From assembly GCF_030546695.1 (NCBI RefSeq), contig NZ_JAUOTP010000007.1, positions 124,001-188,000 of the forward strand: a stretch of 64,000 nt of DNA, in the 5' to 3' direction. Both the position numbers and the translations under genes were made by a program. Position 1 is the first letter of the stretch; each line of letters opens with the position of its first letter. The notes under the pieces were generated by a model. It ran no database searches. It saw only the letters and a list, made by a program, of their open reading frames with translations, and had not been told where the DNA came from. Source of the DNA: Sphingomonas natans. GTDB lineage: Bacteria; Pseudomonadota; Alphaproteobacteria; Sphingomonadales; Sphingomonadaceae. Below are positions 1-10,473 of this stretch, in pieces.

Positions 1-565
1 GCTGGATTATGCCCAGTTCATGCCGCCGACGCTGATCACGCGCGGGCTGGAGGAGGCGCGCGCCTTCCATGCCGAGCATAAGGAAGTCGTGATCAAGCCG
101 CTCTACGGCAATGCCGGATCAGCCGTGTTCTTCGTCAGCAAGGGCGACGCCAATCTCGCCGCGCTGACCGAATTGTTCGGGCAGGTGTGGCGCGAGCCGT
201 TCATGGTCCAGGCCTTCCTTCCCGACGTCTCGAAGGGCGACAAGAGGATCATCCTGATCGACGGCAAGCCGGCTGGCGCTGTCAATCGCCTGCCCAAGCC
301 GGGCGAGATCCGCTCGAACCTCGCGGTCGGCGGCACGGGCGCGCAAAGCGAGCTGACGGAGCGCGAGCTGGAGATCTGCGAGGCGCTCGGGCCGGAACTG
401 GCGAAGCGCGGGCTGCTGTTCGTCGGCATCGACGTGATCGCGGGCCATCTCACCGAGATCAACGTGACCTCGCCGACCGGGATCGTCGCAATCGACCGCT
501 TCAACGGCACGGATACGCCAGCGCTGATCTGGGATGCGATCGAGGCGCGATTGGCGCGCCGCTGA
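1..565 (+). CDS. gshB: Glutathione synthase, C-terminal part (runs off window start)
   Basis: This is the C-terminal ~188 residues of the ATP-grasp enzyme that joins gamma-glutamylcysteine and glycine to make glutathione in the cytosol. The reading frame is open from base 2, so the N-terminus lies outside the window. Visible features are the ATP-grasp segment VVIKPLYGNAGSAVFF, the stretch GDKRIILIDGKPAGAVNR, and the C-terminal EINVTSPTGI signature in which Glu and Asn coordinate Mg2+. The end of the protein is complete and of normal form. It converges on hisI across a 280-bp gap with no recognised gene. Confidence 0.95.
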   Translation, partial: LDYAQFMPPTLITRGLEEARAFHAEHKEVVIKPLYGNAGSAVFFVSKGDANLAALTELFGQVWREPFMVQAFLPDVSKGDKRIILIDGKPAGAVNRLPKPGEIRSNLAVGGTGAQSELTERELEICEALGPELAKRGLLFVGIDVIAGHLTEINVTSPTGIVAIDRFNGTDTPALIWDAIEARLARR

Positions 566-845
566 GCCGCCCGGGACCCGCGCTTGCGAGAATGGATTGC
601 GCGCCGATTGCCTCCTGAACCGTATAGACGCGGCAGGATCGTGGTAAACGAAGTCGTAAAGGACTGGAACCGGGCGCAGGTGCCGAAGCAACGCTACTGG
701 TACAGGTCTACGCTACGCTATTGCACATCAAGGTTACGCTCACGCGCTTTTCAAAACCTTGCGCGCACCGAACGCTCTTAAAACTGCGAAGTTTCATGAA
801 CCGAAAATCTACGGGCGGGGCCTTGATCCGCGCCGCGCAGGCGGT
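566..845. other. Intergenic region between convergent gshB and hisI, no gene recognised
   Basis: This 280-bp stretch separates the 3' ends of gshB and hisI. Bases 640-810 are visibly less GC-rich than the surroundings and lack the GC3 pattern of local coding frames. A 65-codon open frame at 584-781 has no recognisable motif and looks fortuitous. An AAGGTT/AACCTT inverted repeat lies near 730-765, and a short AAACT-GCGA-AGTTT hairpin with a GNRA-type loop lies at 781-794. I see no tRNA or known RNA. It may hold termination signals or an unrecognised small RNA. Confidence 0.4.
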
Positions 846-1205
846 TCATTCGGTGCGGATGAGCGCGCCGCCTTCGAGTCTCCTGTAGAAGCAGCTCGCT
901 GCATTGGTGTGACAGGCGGGCCCGTGCGGATCGGCGCGCAGCCAGATCGCGTCCTGGTCGCAATCCATGCGCAGCTCGACGACCTTCATCACATGGCCGG
1001 ACGTCTCGCCCTTCTTCCACAGCCGCTGGCGCGAGCGCGACCAGAACCAGGCCTCGCCGCTCTCGATCGTGCGGGCGAGCGCCTCGTCGTTCATATGCGC
1101 GACCATCAGCGGCTCGCCGGTGGCGGCATGCGTCACGACCGCCGTGATCAGCCCGGCCGCATCCCAGCGCGGCATCAACGTAGTTCCGGTTTCGCGATCG
1201 TCCAT
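846..1205 (-). CDS. hisI: Phosphoribosyl-AMP cyclohydrolase
   Basis: This 119-residue protein matches the monofunctional HisI family, which opens the adenine ring of phosphoribosyl-AMP in histidine biosynthesis. The segments [33 protein letters not shown] and [20 protein letters not shown] hold the conserved Asp/Cys metal-binding residues. Length is typical and there is no fused HisE domain. The ATG at 1205 gives a short N-terminal extension before the conserved core, which is normal. It stands alone here rather than in a his operon. Confidence 0.95.
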   Translation of the reverse strand: MDDRETGTTLMPRWDAAGLITAVVTHAATGEPLMVAHMNDEALARTIESGEAWFWSRSRQRLWKKGETSGHVMKVVELRMDCDQDAIWLRADPHGPACHTNAASCFYRRLEGGALIRTE

Positions 1206-1249
1206 GCGGGCGCTTTAGAACGGATCATGGTTTACGGAAATCGCTCTCG

Positions 1250-1335
1250 ACCGTTGGTGCTGAGCTTGTCGAAGCACCGTCCTTCTTCGGCGCTGAAGAA
1301 AAGGACAGCCCTTCGACAAGCTCAGGGCAAACGGG
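1250..1335. repeat. Palindromic intergenic repeat, family A (TGAGCTTGTCGAAG type)
   Basis: An ~86-bp imperfect inverted repeat. The left arm contains GTGCTGAGCTTGTCGAAGCA and the right arm CCTTCGACAAGCTCAG, followed by an ACGGG end. It lies between hisI and purF. Related copies occur at 16014, 34539 (inside valS), 35915 and 37801. It has no coding capacity and could fold into a long hairpin in RNA. Confidence 0.85.
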
Positions 1336-1448
1336 AACGGAGTGCGGTCTGTCACGCCGGAAAACAGGAAATCGGCAGTCGGAGCGGCCAGCGGGGCGAC
1401 AAGCCGGGAATCATCCCCTATGGGCAGGCTGCAGCCGCGGGATGAACG

Positions 1449-2918
1449 ATGCTGACCACCAATCCATTCGAGACTGAAGACGGCGACAAGCTGCGCGAAG
1501 AGTGCGGCGTCTTCGGAGTCTATGACGCCGAATCGGCCAGCGCGATCGTCGCGCTCGGCCTTCACGCGCTCCAGCATCGCGGGCAGGAAGCTGCCGGCGT
1601 CACCAGCTGGGACGGCCACAATTTCCACACGCATCGCGCGATGGGGCATGTCGCGGGCAATTTTGACCGCGACGAGATCATCCGCCAGCTGCCCGGCCGC
1701 GTCGCCTGCGGCCATGTCCGCTATTCGACGACGGGCGAGACCGCGCTGCGCAACGTCCAGCCGCTCTTCGCGGAGCTCGCCAGCGGCGGCTTCGCGATCG
1801 CGCATAACGGCAATATCTCGAACGCGATGAAGCTGCGGCGTGATCTGATCCGCTCAGGGTCCATCTTCCAGTCGACGAGCGACACCGAGACGATCATCCA
1901 TCTCGTCGCGACCTCGACCTACCGCACCCTGATCGATCGCTTCATCGATGCGCTGCGCAAGATCGAGGGCGCTTACTCGCTCGTCTGCATGACGCCCGAG
2001 GGCATGATCGCCTGCCGGGATCCGCTTGGCATCCGGCCGCTCGTGATGGGCAAACTGGGCGACACGACGATCTTCGCCTCCGAGACGGTCGCGCTCGACG
2101 TGGTGGGGGCCGATTTCGTGCGCGAGCTGGAGCCGGGCGAGCTGGTGACGGTCTCCGATGCGGGGATCCGCTCGATCCGGCCGTTCGGCAAGGTGCGCGG
2201 GCGCCCCTGCGTGTTCGAGCATGTCTATTTCTCGCGGCCTGATTCGGTGCTGGCCGGCCAGTCCGTCTATGGCGTGCGCAAGGCGATCGGCGCCGAGCTC
2301 GCGGCGGAAAGCCCGACCGACGCCGATTTCATCATCCCCGTCCCCGATTCGGGCGTCCCCGCGGCGATCGGCTATGCGCAGGCGAGCGGCATCCCGTTCG
2401 AGCTCGGCATCATTCGCTCGCATTATGTCGGCCGCACCTTCATCCAGCCGGCGGACAATATCCGCCACCTCGGCGTGAAGCTGAAGCACAATGCCAATCG
2501 CGCTTTGATCGCGGGCAAAAGAATCGTGCTCGTCGACGATTCGATCGTGCGCGGTACGACGAGCCTCAAGATCGTCCAGATGATGCGCGATGCCGGCGCG
2601 ACCGAAGTCCATATGCGCATCGCGAGCCCGCCGACGCGGCACAGCTGCTTCTACGGGGTCGACACGCCCGAGCGCGCCAAATTGCTCGCCGCGCGGATGA
2701 CGGTGGCGGAGATGGCGGACTTCATCAATGCCGACAGCCTCGCCTTCATCTCGGTCGACGGCCTGTATCGCGCGCTCGGCGAAGTCGGCCGCAACGCCGC
2801 CGCGCCGACGCATTGCGACGCCTGCTTCACTGGCGATTATCCGACGCCGCTGACCGATCACGACGCGCAGACCGTGCCCGACCAGTTCGCATTGCTCGAC
2901 GAGCGCGTGCTGGCGTGA
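1449..2918 (+). CDS. purF: Amidophosphoribosyltransferase
   Basis: A 489-residue enzyme that transfers the glutamine amide to PRPP, the first committed step of purine biosynthesis. The N-terminal class II glutamine amidotransferase domain follows an 18-residue propeptide. The nucleophile is Cys19 in EECGVFGVYD. HRGQEAAG and the HNGNISN loop are present. The C-terminal phosphoribosyltransferase domain carries the PRPP loop IVLVDDSIVRGTTS with Asp363-Asp364. Its cysteines could ligate an Fe-S cluster as in the B. subtilis type; I infer this only. The ATG at 1449 fits the propeptide length. A repeat element begins just past the stop codon. Confidence 0.97.
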   Translation: MLTTNPFETEDGDKLREECGVFGVYDAESASAIVALGLHALQHRGQEAAGVTSWDGHNFHTHRAMGHVAGNFDRDEIIRQLPGRVACGHVRYSTTGETALRNVQPLFAELASGGFAIAHNGNISNAMKLRRDLIRSGSIFQSTSDTETIIHLVATSTYRTLIDRFIDALRKIEGAYSLVCMTPEGMIACRDPLGIRPLVMGKLGDTTIFASETVALDVVGADFVRELEPGELVTVSDAGIRSIRPFGKVRGRPCVFEHVYFSRPDSVLAGQSVYGVRKAIGAELAAESPTDADFIIPVPDSGVPAAIGYAQASGIPFELGIIRSHYVGRTFIQPADNIRHLGVKLKHNANRALIAGKRIVLVDDSIVRGTTSLKIVQMMRDAGATEVHMRIASPPTRHSCFYGVDTPERAKLLAARMTVAEMADFINADSLAFISVDGLYRALGEVGRNAAAPTHCDACFTGDYPTPLTDHDAQTVPDQFALLDERVLA

Positions 2919-2924
2919 TGGCGG

Positions 2925-3030
2925 CTCCCCTCCCTGAAAGGGAGGGGTTGGGGGTGGGTCGCTCACGGCGACGGACTGCGCCCCTGCTGTAGCAACCCAC
3001 CCCTCGATCCCCTCCCTTCCAGGGAGGGGA
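2925..3030. repeat. Palindromic GC-rich repeat, family B, copy 1
   Basis: An ~105-bp element made of two short hairpins (CTCCCTGAAAGGGAG and CCCTTCCAGGG cores) joined by GGGGGTGGGT and ACCCACCCCTC complementary arms. It sits between purF and the SDR gene and ends 17 bp before the SDR start codon. A second copy in opposite orientation lies at 3762-3865, so the SDR gene is bracketed by an inverted pair. Confidence 0.85.
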
Positions 3031-3046
3031 AGATGATGGAACGACG

Positions 3047-3757
3047 ATGACCCTCCCCCTCGAAGACCAGATCGCGCTCGTTACCGGCGCCAGCCGCGGC
3101 ATCGGCGCGGCGACCGCCCGCGCGCTCGCCGCCGCCGGCGCGCACGTCCTGCTCGTGGCGCGGACCACCGGCGGGCTCGAGGAGACCGAGGAGGCGATCC
3201 ACGCCGCGGGGGGCTCGGCGACGATCGCGCCGCTGGATCTGACCGACGGCGATTCGATCGGCCGGCTGGCGGAGGCGGTCGCTGGGCGCTGGGAGCGGCT
3301 CGATCTGCTCGTGATCAACGCGGCGACCCTGGGCACGCTCAGCACGGTGCCGGCGATCGATCCGAAGGAATATGCAAAGCTGCTGACGCTCAACGTCGGC
3401 GCGCCGCAGGCGCTGATCGCGGCGTTCGATCCCCTGCTCCGGCGGAGCGCACGGCCGCGGATCGTCGCGGTCACGTCCAGCGTCGGCGCGGACCCGCGGG
3501 CCTTCTGGGGGGCGTATGGCTCGTCCAAGGCGGCGCTGGAGAATCTGGTGCTGGCTTATGGCGAGGAGAATCGCACGCTCGGCGATCTGCGCGTCGCGAT
3601 CGTCGATCCCGGTGCCACCGCCACCGCGATGCGCGCCAAGGCGTTTCCCGGCGAGGAGCCGGCGACGCTGAAGGCGCCGGACGTGGTCGGCGAGGCGATC
3701 GCCGGCTTGCTCGCGAGCGATTTTCCGACCGGGTACCGGATGCGCGTGGAGGGCTGA
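3047..3757 (+). CDS. SDR family NAD(P)-dependent oxidoreductase
   Basis: A 236-residue classical short-chain dehydrogenase/reductase. The Rossmann motif TGASRGIG (residues 14-21) binds NAD(P). The NAAT segment follows beta-4, and the active site has Ser in VTSSVG plus Tyr157 and Lys161 (YGSSK). The sequence around IVDPGATATAMRAKAFPGEE resembles uncharacterised SDRs often found beside purF in sphingomonads, but that association is from memory. Substrate unknown. It is the only gene between the two family-B repeats. Confidence 0.9.
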   Translation: MTLPLEDQIALVTGASRGIGAATARALAAAGAHVLLVARTTGGLEETEEAIHAAGGSATIAPLDLTDGDSIGRLAEAVAGRWERLDLLVINAATLGTLSTVPAIDPKEYAKLLTLNVGAPQALIAAFDPLLRRSARPRIVAVTSSVGADPRAFWGAYGSSKAALENLVLAYGEENRTLGDLRVAIVDPGATATAMRAKAFPGEEPATLKAPDVVGEAIAGLLASDFPTGYRMRVEG

Positions 3758-3761
3758 CCTT

Positions 3762-3865
3762 CCTCCCCTCCCTGGAAGGGAGGGGATCGAGGGGTGGGTT
3801 GCTTTCGGCCGGGCGCTTCGCTGGATGGCGACCCACCCCCAGCCCCTCCCTTTCAGGGAGGGGAG
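3762..3865. repeat. Palindromic GC-rich repeat, family B, copy 2 (inverted)
   Basis: Inverted counterpart of the element at 2925-3030. The hairpin cores CCCTGGAAGGG and CCCTTTCAGGG and the outer GATCGAGGGGTGGGTTGC / GACCCACCCCCAGC arms match copy 1 on the other strand; only the ~35-bp centre differs. It lies between the convergent SDR and photolyase genes and could terminate both. Confidence 0.85.
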
Positions 3866-3870
3866 TTCTG

Positions 3871-5244
3871 TCAGGCCCGCACCTTCGCTCCTGCCGCCAG
3901 CGCGCGCTCGCGGCCCTCGCGGTGGCCGATCAGGGGCTCCGGATAGTCCTTCGGCGCGCAGCCCTCGCCATGCGGATCGTGGATCGTCGCGTCACTCAGG
4001 TCGCGAAGCTCGGGGACCCATTCGCGGATATAGTCGGCCGCATCGAATTTGGTCGACTGGACGAGCGGCGCCATGATCCGGCCGAACGGGTTGCTGTCGA
4101 TCCCCGTGCCCGCGATCCACTGCCAGTTGACGCTGTTATTGCCGTAATCGGCATCGACCAGCGTATCCCAGAACCAGCGCTCGCCGCGCCGCCAATCGAG
4201 CAGCAGATGCTTGGTCAGGAAGCTGGCGGTGATCATCCGCACGCGATTGTGCATCCAGCCCATGCCCCAGAGCTGGCGCATGCCCGCATCGACGATCGGA
4301 TAGCCGGTGCGCCCCTTCGTCCAGGCGGCGAAGTCGCGATCGGCCTCGGCGCCCGTGCGCCACGGCAGCCGATCGAACGTGTCGCGGCCATTCTTCGCGC
4401 CGATGCCGGGAAAGAGATCGACGAGATTGGCGGTGAAGTCGCGCCAGCCGACCTCGCGCAGGAAAGGCGTGGCGGATCGCGGCGCGGCGTCGTGCGCGGC
4501 ATGCCAGACGGCCGCGGGCGAGATCTCGCCGAAATGGAGATGCGGCGAGAAGCGCGAGCTGCCGTCGATCGAGGGCAGGTTGCGGTGATGATCGTAGGTG
4601 GCGACGCGATCGGCGAAGTCTTCCAACGCCTCCACGGCGCCGGCTTCGCCCGGCGTCCAGACATCGAATCCGCCCGCCCAGTCGGGCTTGGTGGGCAGGA
4701 GTTGCCAATCCTCGAGCCGGTCCGATCGAAGATCGCCATGCCCGTGGAGATGCTCGGGCGCGGCGAGCGGCGGCGCCGGCGGAAGCGTCGCGGCCAGCGC
4801 GCGCCAGAAGGGGGTGAAGACGCGGTAGCGCCCGCCGGTCTGCGTCCGGATCGTATCGGGATTGGCGAGCTGCTGGCCTTCGTGGAGGACGAGATCGACC
4901 TTGTCGGCCAGTGCCGCCTCGGCGGCCTGCCACCAGGGCTCGACATGACGGATCGCGTGGACGCGCGCCGCGCCCGCTTCCTTCGCGACGGCGGCGATCG
5001 TCTCCGCCGCCGGGCCGCGGCGGAGGATCAGCGAAATGCGATGGCGGCCGAGATCCTTCGCGAGCGCGGCGAGGCTGTGGTGAAGCCACCAGCGTTGCGC
5101 CCCCCCCATCCGCCATTGGCGCGGGCCTTCATCGTCGAGCACGTAGAGCGCGACGATCGGGCCTTCGTGAACGGCGGCGGCGAGGGCGGCCTGATCGGCC
5201 AAGCGGAGATCCTGGCGGAACCAGACGATGGAAGGCGCTGTCAT
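3871..5244 (-). CDS. phrB: Deoxyribodipyrimidine photolyase (cryptochrome/photolyase family)
   Basis: A 457-residue flavoprotein that uses blue light to split cyclobutane pyrimidine dimers. The N-terminal alpha/beta antenna-binding domain starts with SIVWFRQDLRLADQAAL. The C-terminal FAD-binding domain includes SSRFSPHLHFGEISP, GWRDFTANLVD, YPIVDAGMRQLWGMGWMHNR and DADYGNNSVNWQWIAGTG, typical of class I CPD photolyases. Length is normal. A cryptochrome role cannot be excluded, but the conserved catalytic segments favour repair. It is transcribed away from the small periplasmic-protein gene at 5282. Confidence 0.95.
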   Translation of the reverse strand: MTAPSIVWFRQDLRLADQAALAAAVHEGPIVALYVLDDEGPRQWRMGGAQRWWLHHSLAALAKDLGRHRISLILRRGPAAETIAAVAKEAGAARVHAIRHVEPWWQAAEAALADKVDLVLHEGQQLANPDTIRTQTGGRYRVFTPFWRALAATLPPAPPLAAPEHLHGHGDLRSDRLEDWQLLPTKPDWAGGFDVWTPGEAGAVEALEDFADRVATYDHHRNLPSIDGSSRFSPHLHFGEISPAAVWHAAHDAAPRSATPFLREVGWRDFTANLVDLFPGIGAKNGRDTFDRLPWRTGAEADRDFAAWTKGRTGYPIVDAGMRQLWGMGWMHNRVRMITASFLTKHLLLDWRRGERWFWDTLVDADYGNNSVNWQWIAGTGIDSNPFGRIMAPLVQSTKFDAADYIREWVPELRDLSDATIHDPHGEGCAPKDYPEPLIGHREGRERALAAGAKVRA

Positions 5245-5281
5245 GCCCGCCCAACGGCCGAACGGCCGGACGGATGCGCGA

Positions 5282-5695
5282 TCAATTCGCGGCGGGGCCG
5301 ACCTGCTTGGCGATCGCGCGCAGGAACGGGCCGCGATCGGCCTCCGGCAGGGTCTTTAGCGCCGTCAGCACGCGCTCGCTGGCGCGCGTCCGCATCTGGC
5401 TCTGGATCACGTCCATCTGCCGCATGATCGTCGCGACGCGGTCCACATCGACCGTGGGGACCATGATCGCGTTGGAGAGCTGGTCCTTGAGCCCGGTCTG
5501 CTGGCGGCGCAGCTGCGAATATTGCGGATCGCCCTGCGCATCGAGCTTGGTCAGGATCGCATTGCCCGCGGGCGACACGCCGGGAAGATTGGTCGGCCGG
5601 CGCGCAGGCGCGGCCGGCGCCGGTGGCGTCTGGGCGAGCGCCGGAACGGTGGCGAGGCCTGCGAGGGCGAGAGCGAGCAGATCGACGCGACGCAT
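5282..5695 (-). CDS. Small exported alpha-helical protein, unknown function
   Basis: A 137-residue protein with a clear Sec signal peptide (MRRVDLLALALAGLATVPALAQ) and an Ala/Pro-rich linker. The mature part is predicted mostly helical and rich in Gln, Arg and Met (LRRQQTGLKDQL, IMRQMDVIQSQMRTRASERV). The layout recalls periplasmic Spy/CpxP or heavy-metal-resistance helical proteins, but I see no diagnostic LTxxQ pair, so that is only a resemblance. It ends 37 bp from the start of the photolyase gene, on the same strand. Confidence 0.75.
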   Translation of the reverse strand: MRRVDLLALALAGLATVPALAQTPPAPAAPARRPTNLPGVSPAGNAILTKLDAQGDPQYSQLRRQQTGLKDQLSNAIMVPTVDVDRVATIMRQMDVIQSQMRTRASERVLTALKTLPEADRGPFLRAIAKQVGPAAN

Positions 5696-5825
5696 GGGGG
5701 GCGCTCCTTTCGCCGCTCCTTAGGACCGTGGCCCCGCGCCATCAATGGCGGCTGATCGATGCCCTTGATCGGGATCGCGACATGGTCGAAGTCGGCGCCT
5801 TCAGAACGCGGAAGCCCCCAAGACG

Positions 5826-6305
5826 ATGACCGATCTCCCCTATCGCCCCGCCGCGGGCATCATGCTGCTCAACGAGGCCGGCAAGGTGTTCGTCGCGTGG
5901 CGAATCGATACGACCGCGGAGGCGTGGCAGATGCCGCAGGGCGGGCTCGATCCCGGCGAGGATGCGCGCGCGGGCGCTCTGCGCGAGCTGGAGGAGGAGA
6001 CGGGGATCCCCGCCAGCCGCGTCGAGATCGTCGCCGAGGCACCCGAGCCCCTATATTACGATCTGCCCGCCGATCTGCAGAAGAAGGTGTGGAAGGGCAA
6101 ATATCGCGGGCAGAAGCAGCACTGGTTCCTGATGCGCTATCTCGGCCGCGACGAGCAGATCGATCTCGCGACCGCGCATCCCGAATTCCGCGCCTGGAAA
6201 TGGGCGGATGCCGCCGAGCTGCCGTCGCTGATCGTGCCGTTCAAGCAGGAGCTGTACCGGCAGGTGCTGGCCGCGTTCGCCGATCATCTCGCGGGGCCTG
6301 CGTGA
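5826..6305 (+). CDS. rppH: RNA pyrophosphohydrolase (Nudix)
   Basis: A 159-residue Nudix hydrolase of the RppH/IalA type, which removes pyrophosphate from the 5' triphosphate end of mRNA and so starts decay. The Nudix box Gx5Ex7REUxEExGU is complete at residues 39-61 (GGLDPGEDARAGALRELEEE then TGI). The start YRPAAGIMLLNEAGKVFVAW and the WKGKYRGQKQHWFLMRY stretch are typical of RppH. The stop codon overlaps the GTG start of the next gene, indicating coupled translation. Confidence 0.95.
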   Translation: MTDLPYRPAAGIMLLNEAGKVFVAWRIDTTAEAWQMPQGGLDPGEDARAGALRELEEETGIPASRVEIVAEAPEPLYYDLPADLQKKVWKGKYRGQKQHWFLMRYLGRDEQIDLATAHPEFRAWKWADAAELPSLIVPFKQELYRQVLAAFADHLAGPA

Positions 6306-7294
6306 ACGCACTGCTGCTGCTCGCTGCCGGCGCGCTCGGGCCGGACCTGCCGCTGGAGGAAACCGCGCCGCGCCTGCCGTTCGCGCCCGAGGCGCCCGTC
6401 GTCCCGCAGCCGATGCTGCAGTTCGCGCCGCCCGCACCCGGTCTGCCCGGCCCCGTCCGGACGATGATCGAGGCCGCGTTCAAGACCGGCAACGACAAGA
6501 CGATCAGCGATGTCGTCGGCCTCGCGAAGGACAATTTCCCGACCTACATCACCGAGATCGAAAGCATCTCCGCGCTGCAGCGGACGATGCTCGCCAATGT
6601 CCGCGAGCAGGCGCAGGAGCGCGAGCAGGCGCGGATCGCGGCGGCGAGCCTGTTCCAGATCTGGAAGGGCGAACTGGAGGCGGGCGGAACGCGCTCGACC
6701 GGCACGACGCGGACGCTCGGCATCTATGCCTCGGCCAAGCTGCAGCGCGACGGCATACGCTGGCGCCAGCGGCTGACCGCCCGGCTCGACTATCAGGAAA
6801 CCGACAATGAGCGGACCACCGAGCGCTGGCAGATCGCCTGGCAGCCCAATTACAAGTTCAACGACCTACGTTACGCTTATGGCCTCGCCCAATATGAGCA
6901 TGATCGCTTCCTCGGCATCGAATCGCGCGGGACGTTCGGCGTAGGCTACGGCTATCTCGCGGCGAGCCGGCCCGATCTGACGATCACGCTGGAAGCGGGA
7001 CCGGCGATCCGCCGCACCGTGTTCATCGACGAGGCGAACCGGACCAAGCTCGCCGGCCGCGGCTCCTTCTCGGCGATGTGGGCGATCTCGCCGACCCTGA
7101 CCTTCCGGCAGGACGCCGCGGTCTTCTTCGAAGGCACCGATGCGACCGCCTCCAGCGCGACGGCGCTCGAGACCAAGCTGCTCGGCGCGCTCAAGGCGAA
7201 ATTCTCCTACAATCTCCAGTTCGAGCGCGAGACGCCGACGACCAGCCGCCAGCTGGACACGGTCACGCGCGCGACCTTGGTCTACGGCTTCTAG
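6302..7294 (+). CDS. DUF481 family outer-membrane protein
   Basis: A 330-residue protein read from the GTG at 6302, which overlaps the rppH stop. It has a short hydrophobic N-terminus (NALLLLAAGALG) as export signal, a Pro-rich linker, a helical segment (residues ~60-115), then alternating beta strands such as LGIYASAKLQRDGIRWRQRL and an aromatic C-terminal VYGF end, as expected for a beta-barrel. This fits the DUF481 / YdiY-like salt-induced outer-membrane family. A longer in-frame extension upstream to 5759 lies over rppH and is not used. Function unknown. Confidence 0.8.
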   Translation: MNALLLLAAGALGPDLPLEETAPRLPFAPEAPVVPQPMLQFAPPAPGLPGPVRTMIEAAFKTGNDKTISDVVGLAKDNFPTYITEIESISALQRTMLANVREQAQEREQARIAAASLFQIWKGELEAGGTRSTGTTRTLGIYASAKLQRDGIRWRQRLTARLDYQETDNERTTERWQIAWQPNYKFNDLRYAYGLAQYEHDRFLGIESRGTFGVGYGYLAASRPDLTITLEAGPAIRRTVFIDEANRTKLAGRGSFSAMWAISPTLTFRQDAAVFFEGTDATASSATALETKLLGALKAKFSYNLQFERETPTTSRQLDTVTRATLVYGF

Positions 7295-7295
7295 G

Positions 7296-10434
<3,139 letters not shown>

Positions 10435-10473
10435 CGCGCTTGCGCGCGGCCCGCGCTCCGGTCACAACGCGGC

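Noticed and set aside
584-781. 65-codon open frame in the gshB-hisI gap
   Set aside because: No start signal, no GC3 pattern and no family motif; more likely chance.
3799-5427. 542-codon plus-strand open frame opposite the photolyase
   Set aside because: Antisense shadow of a complete photolyase; composition bias only.
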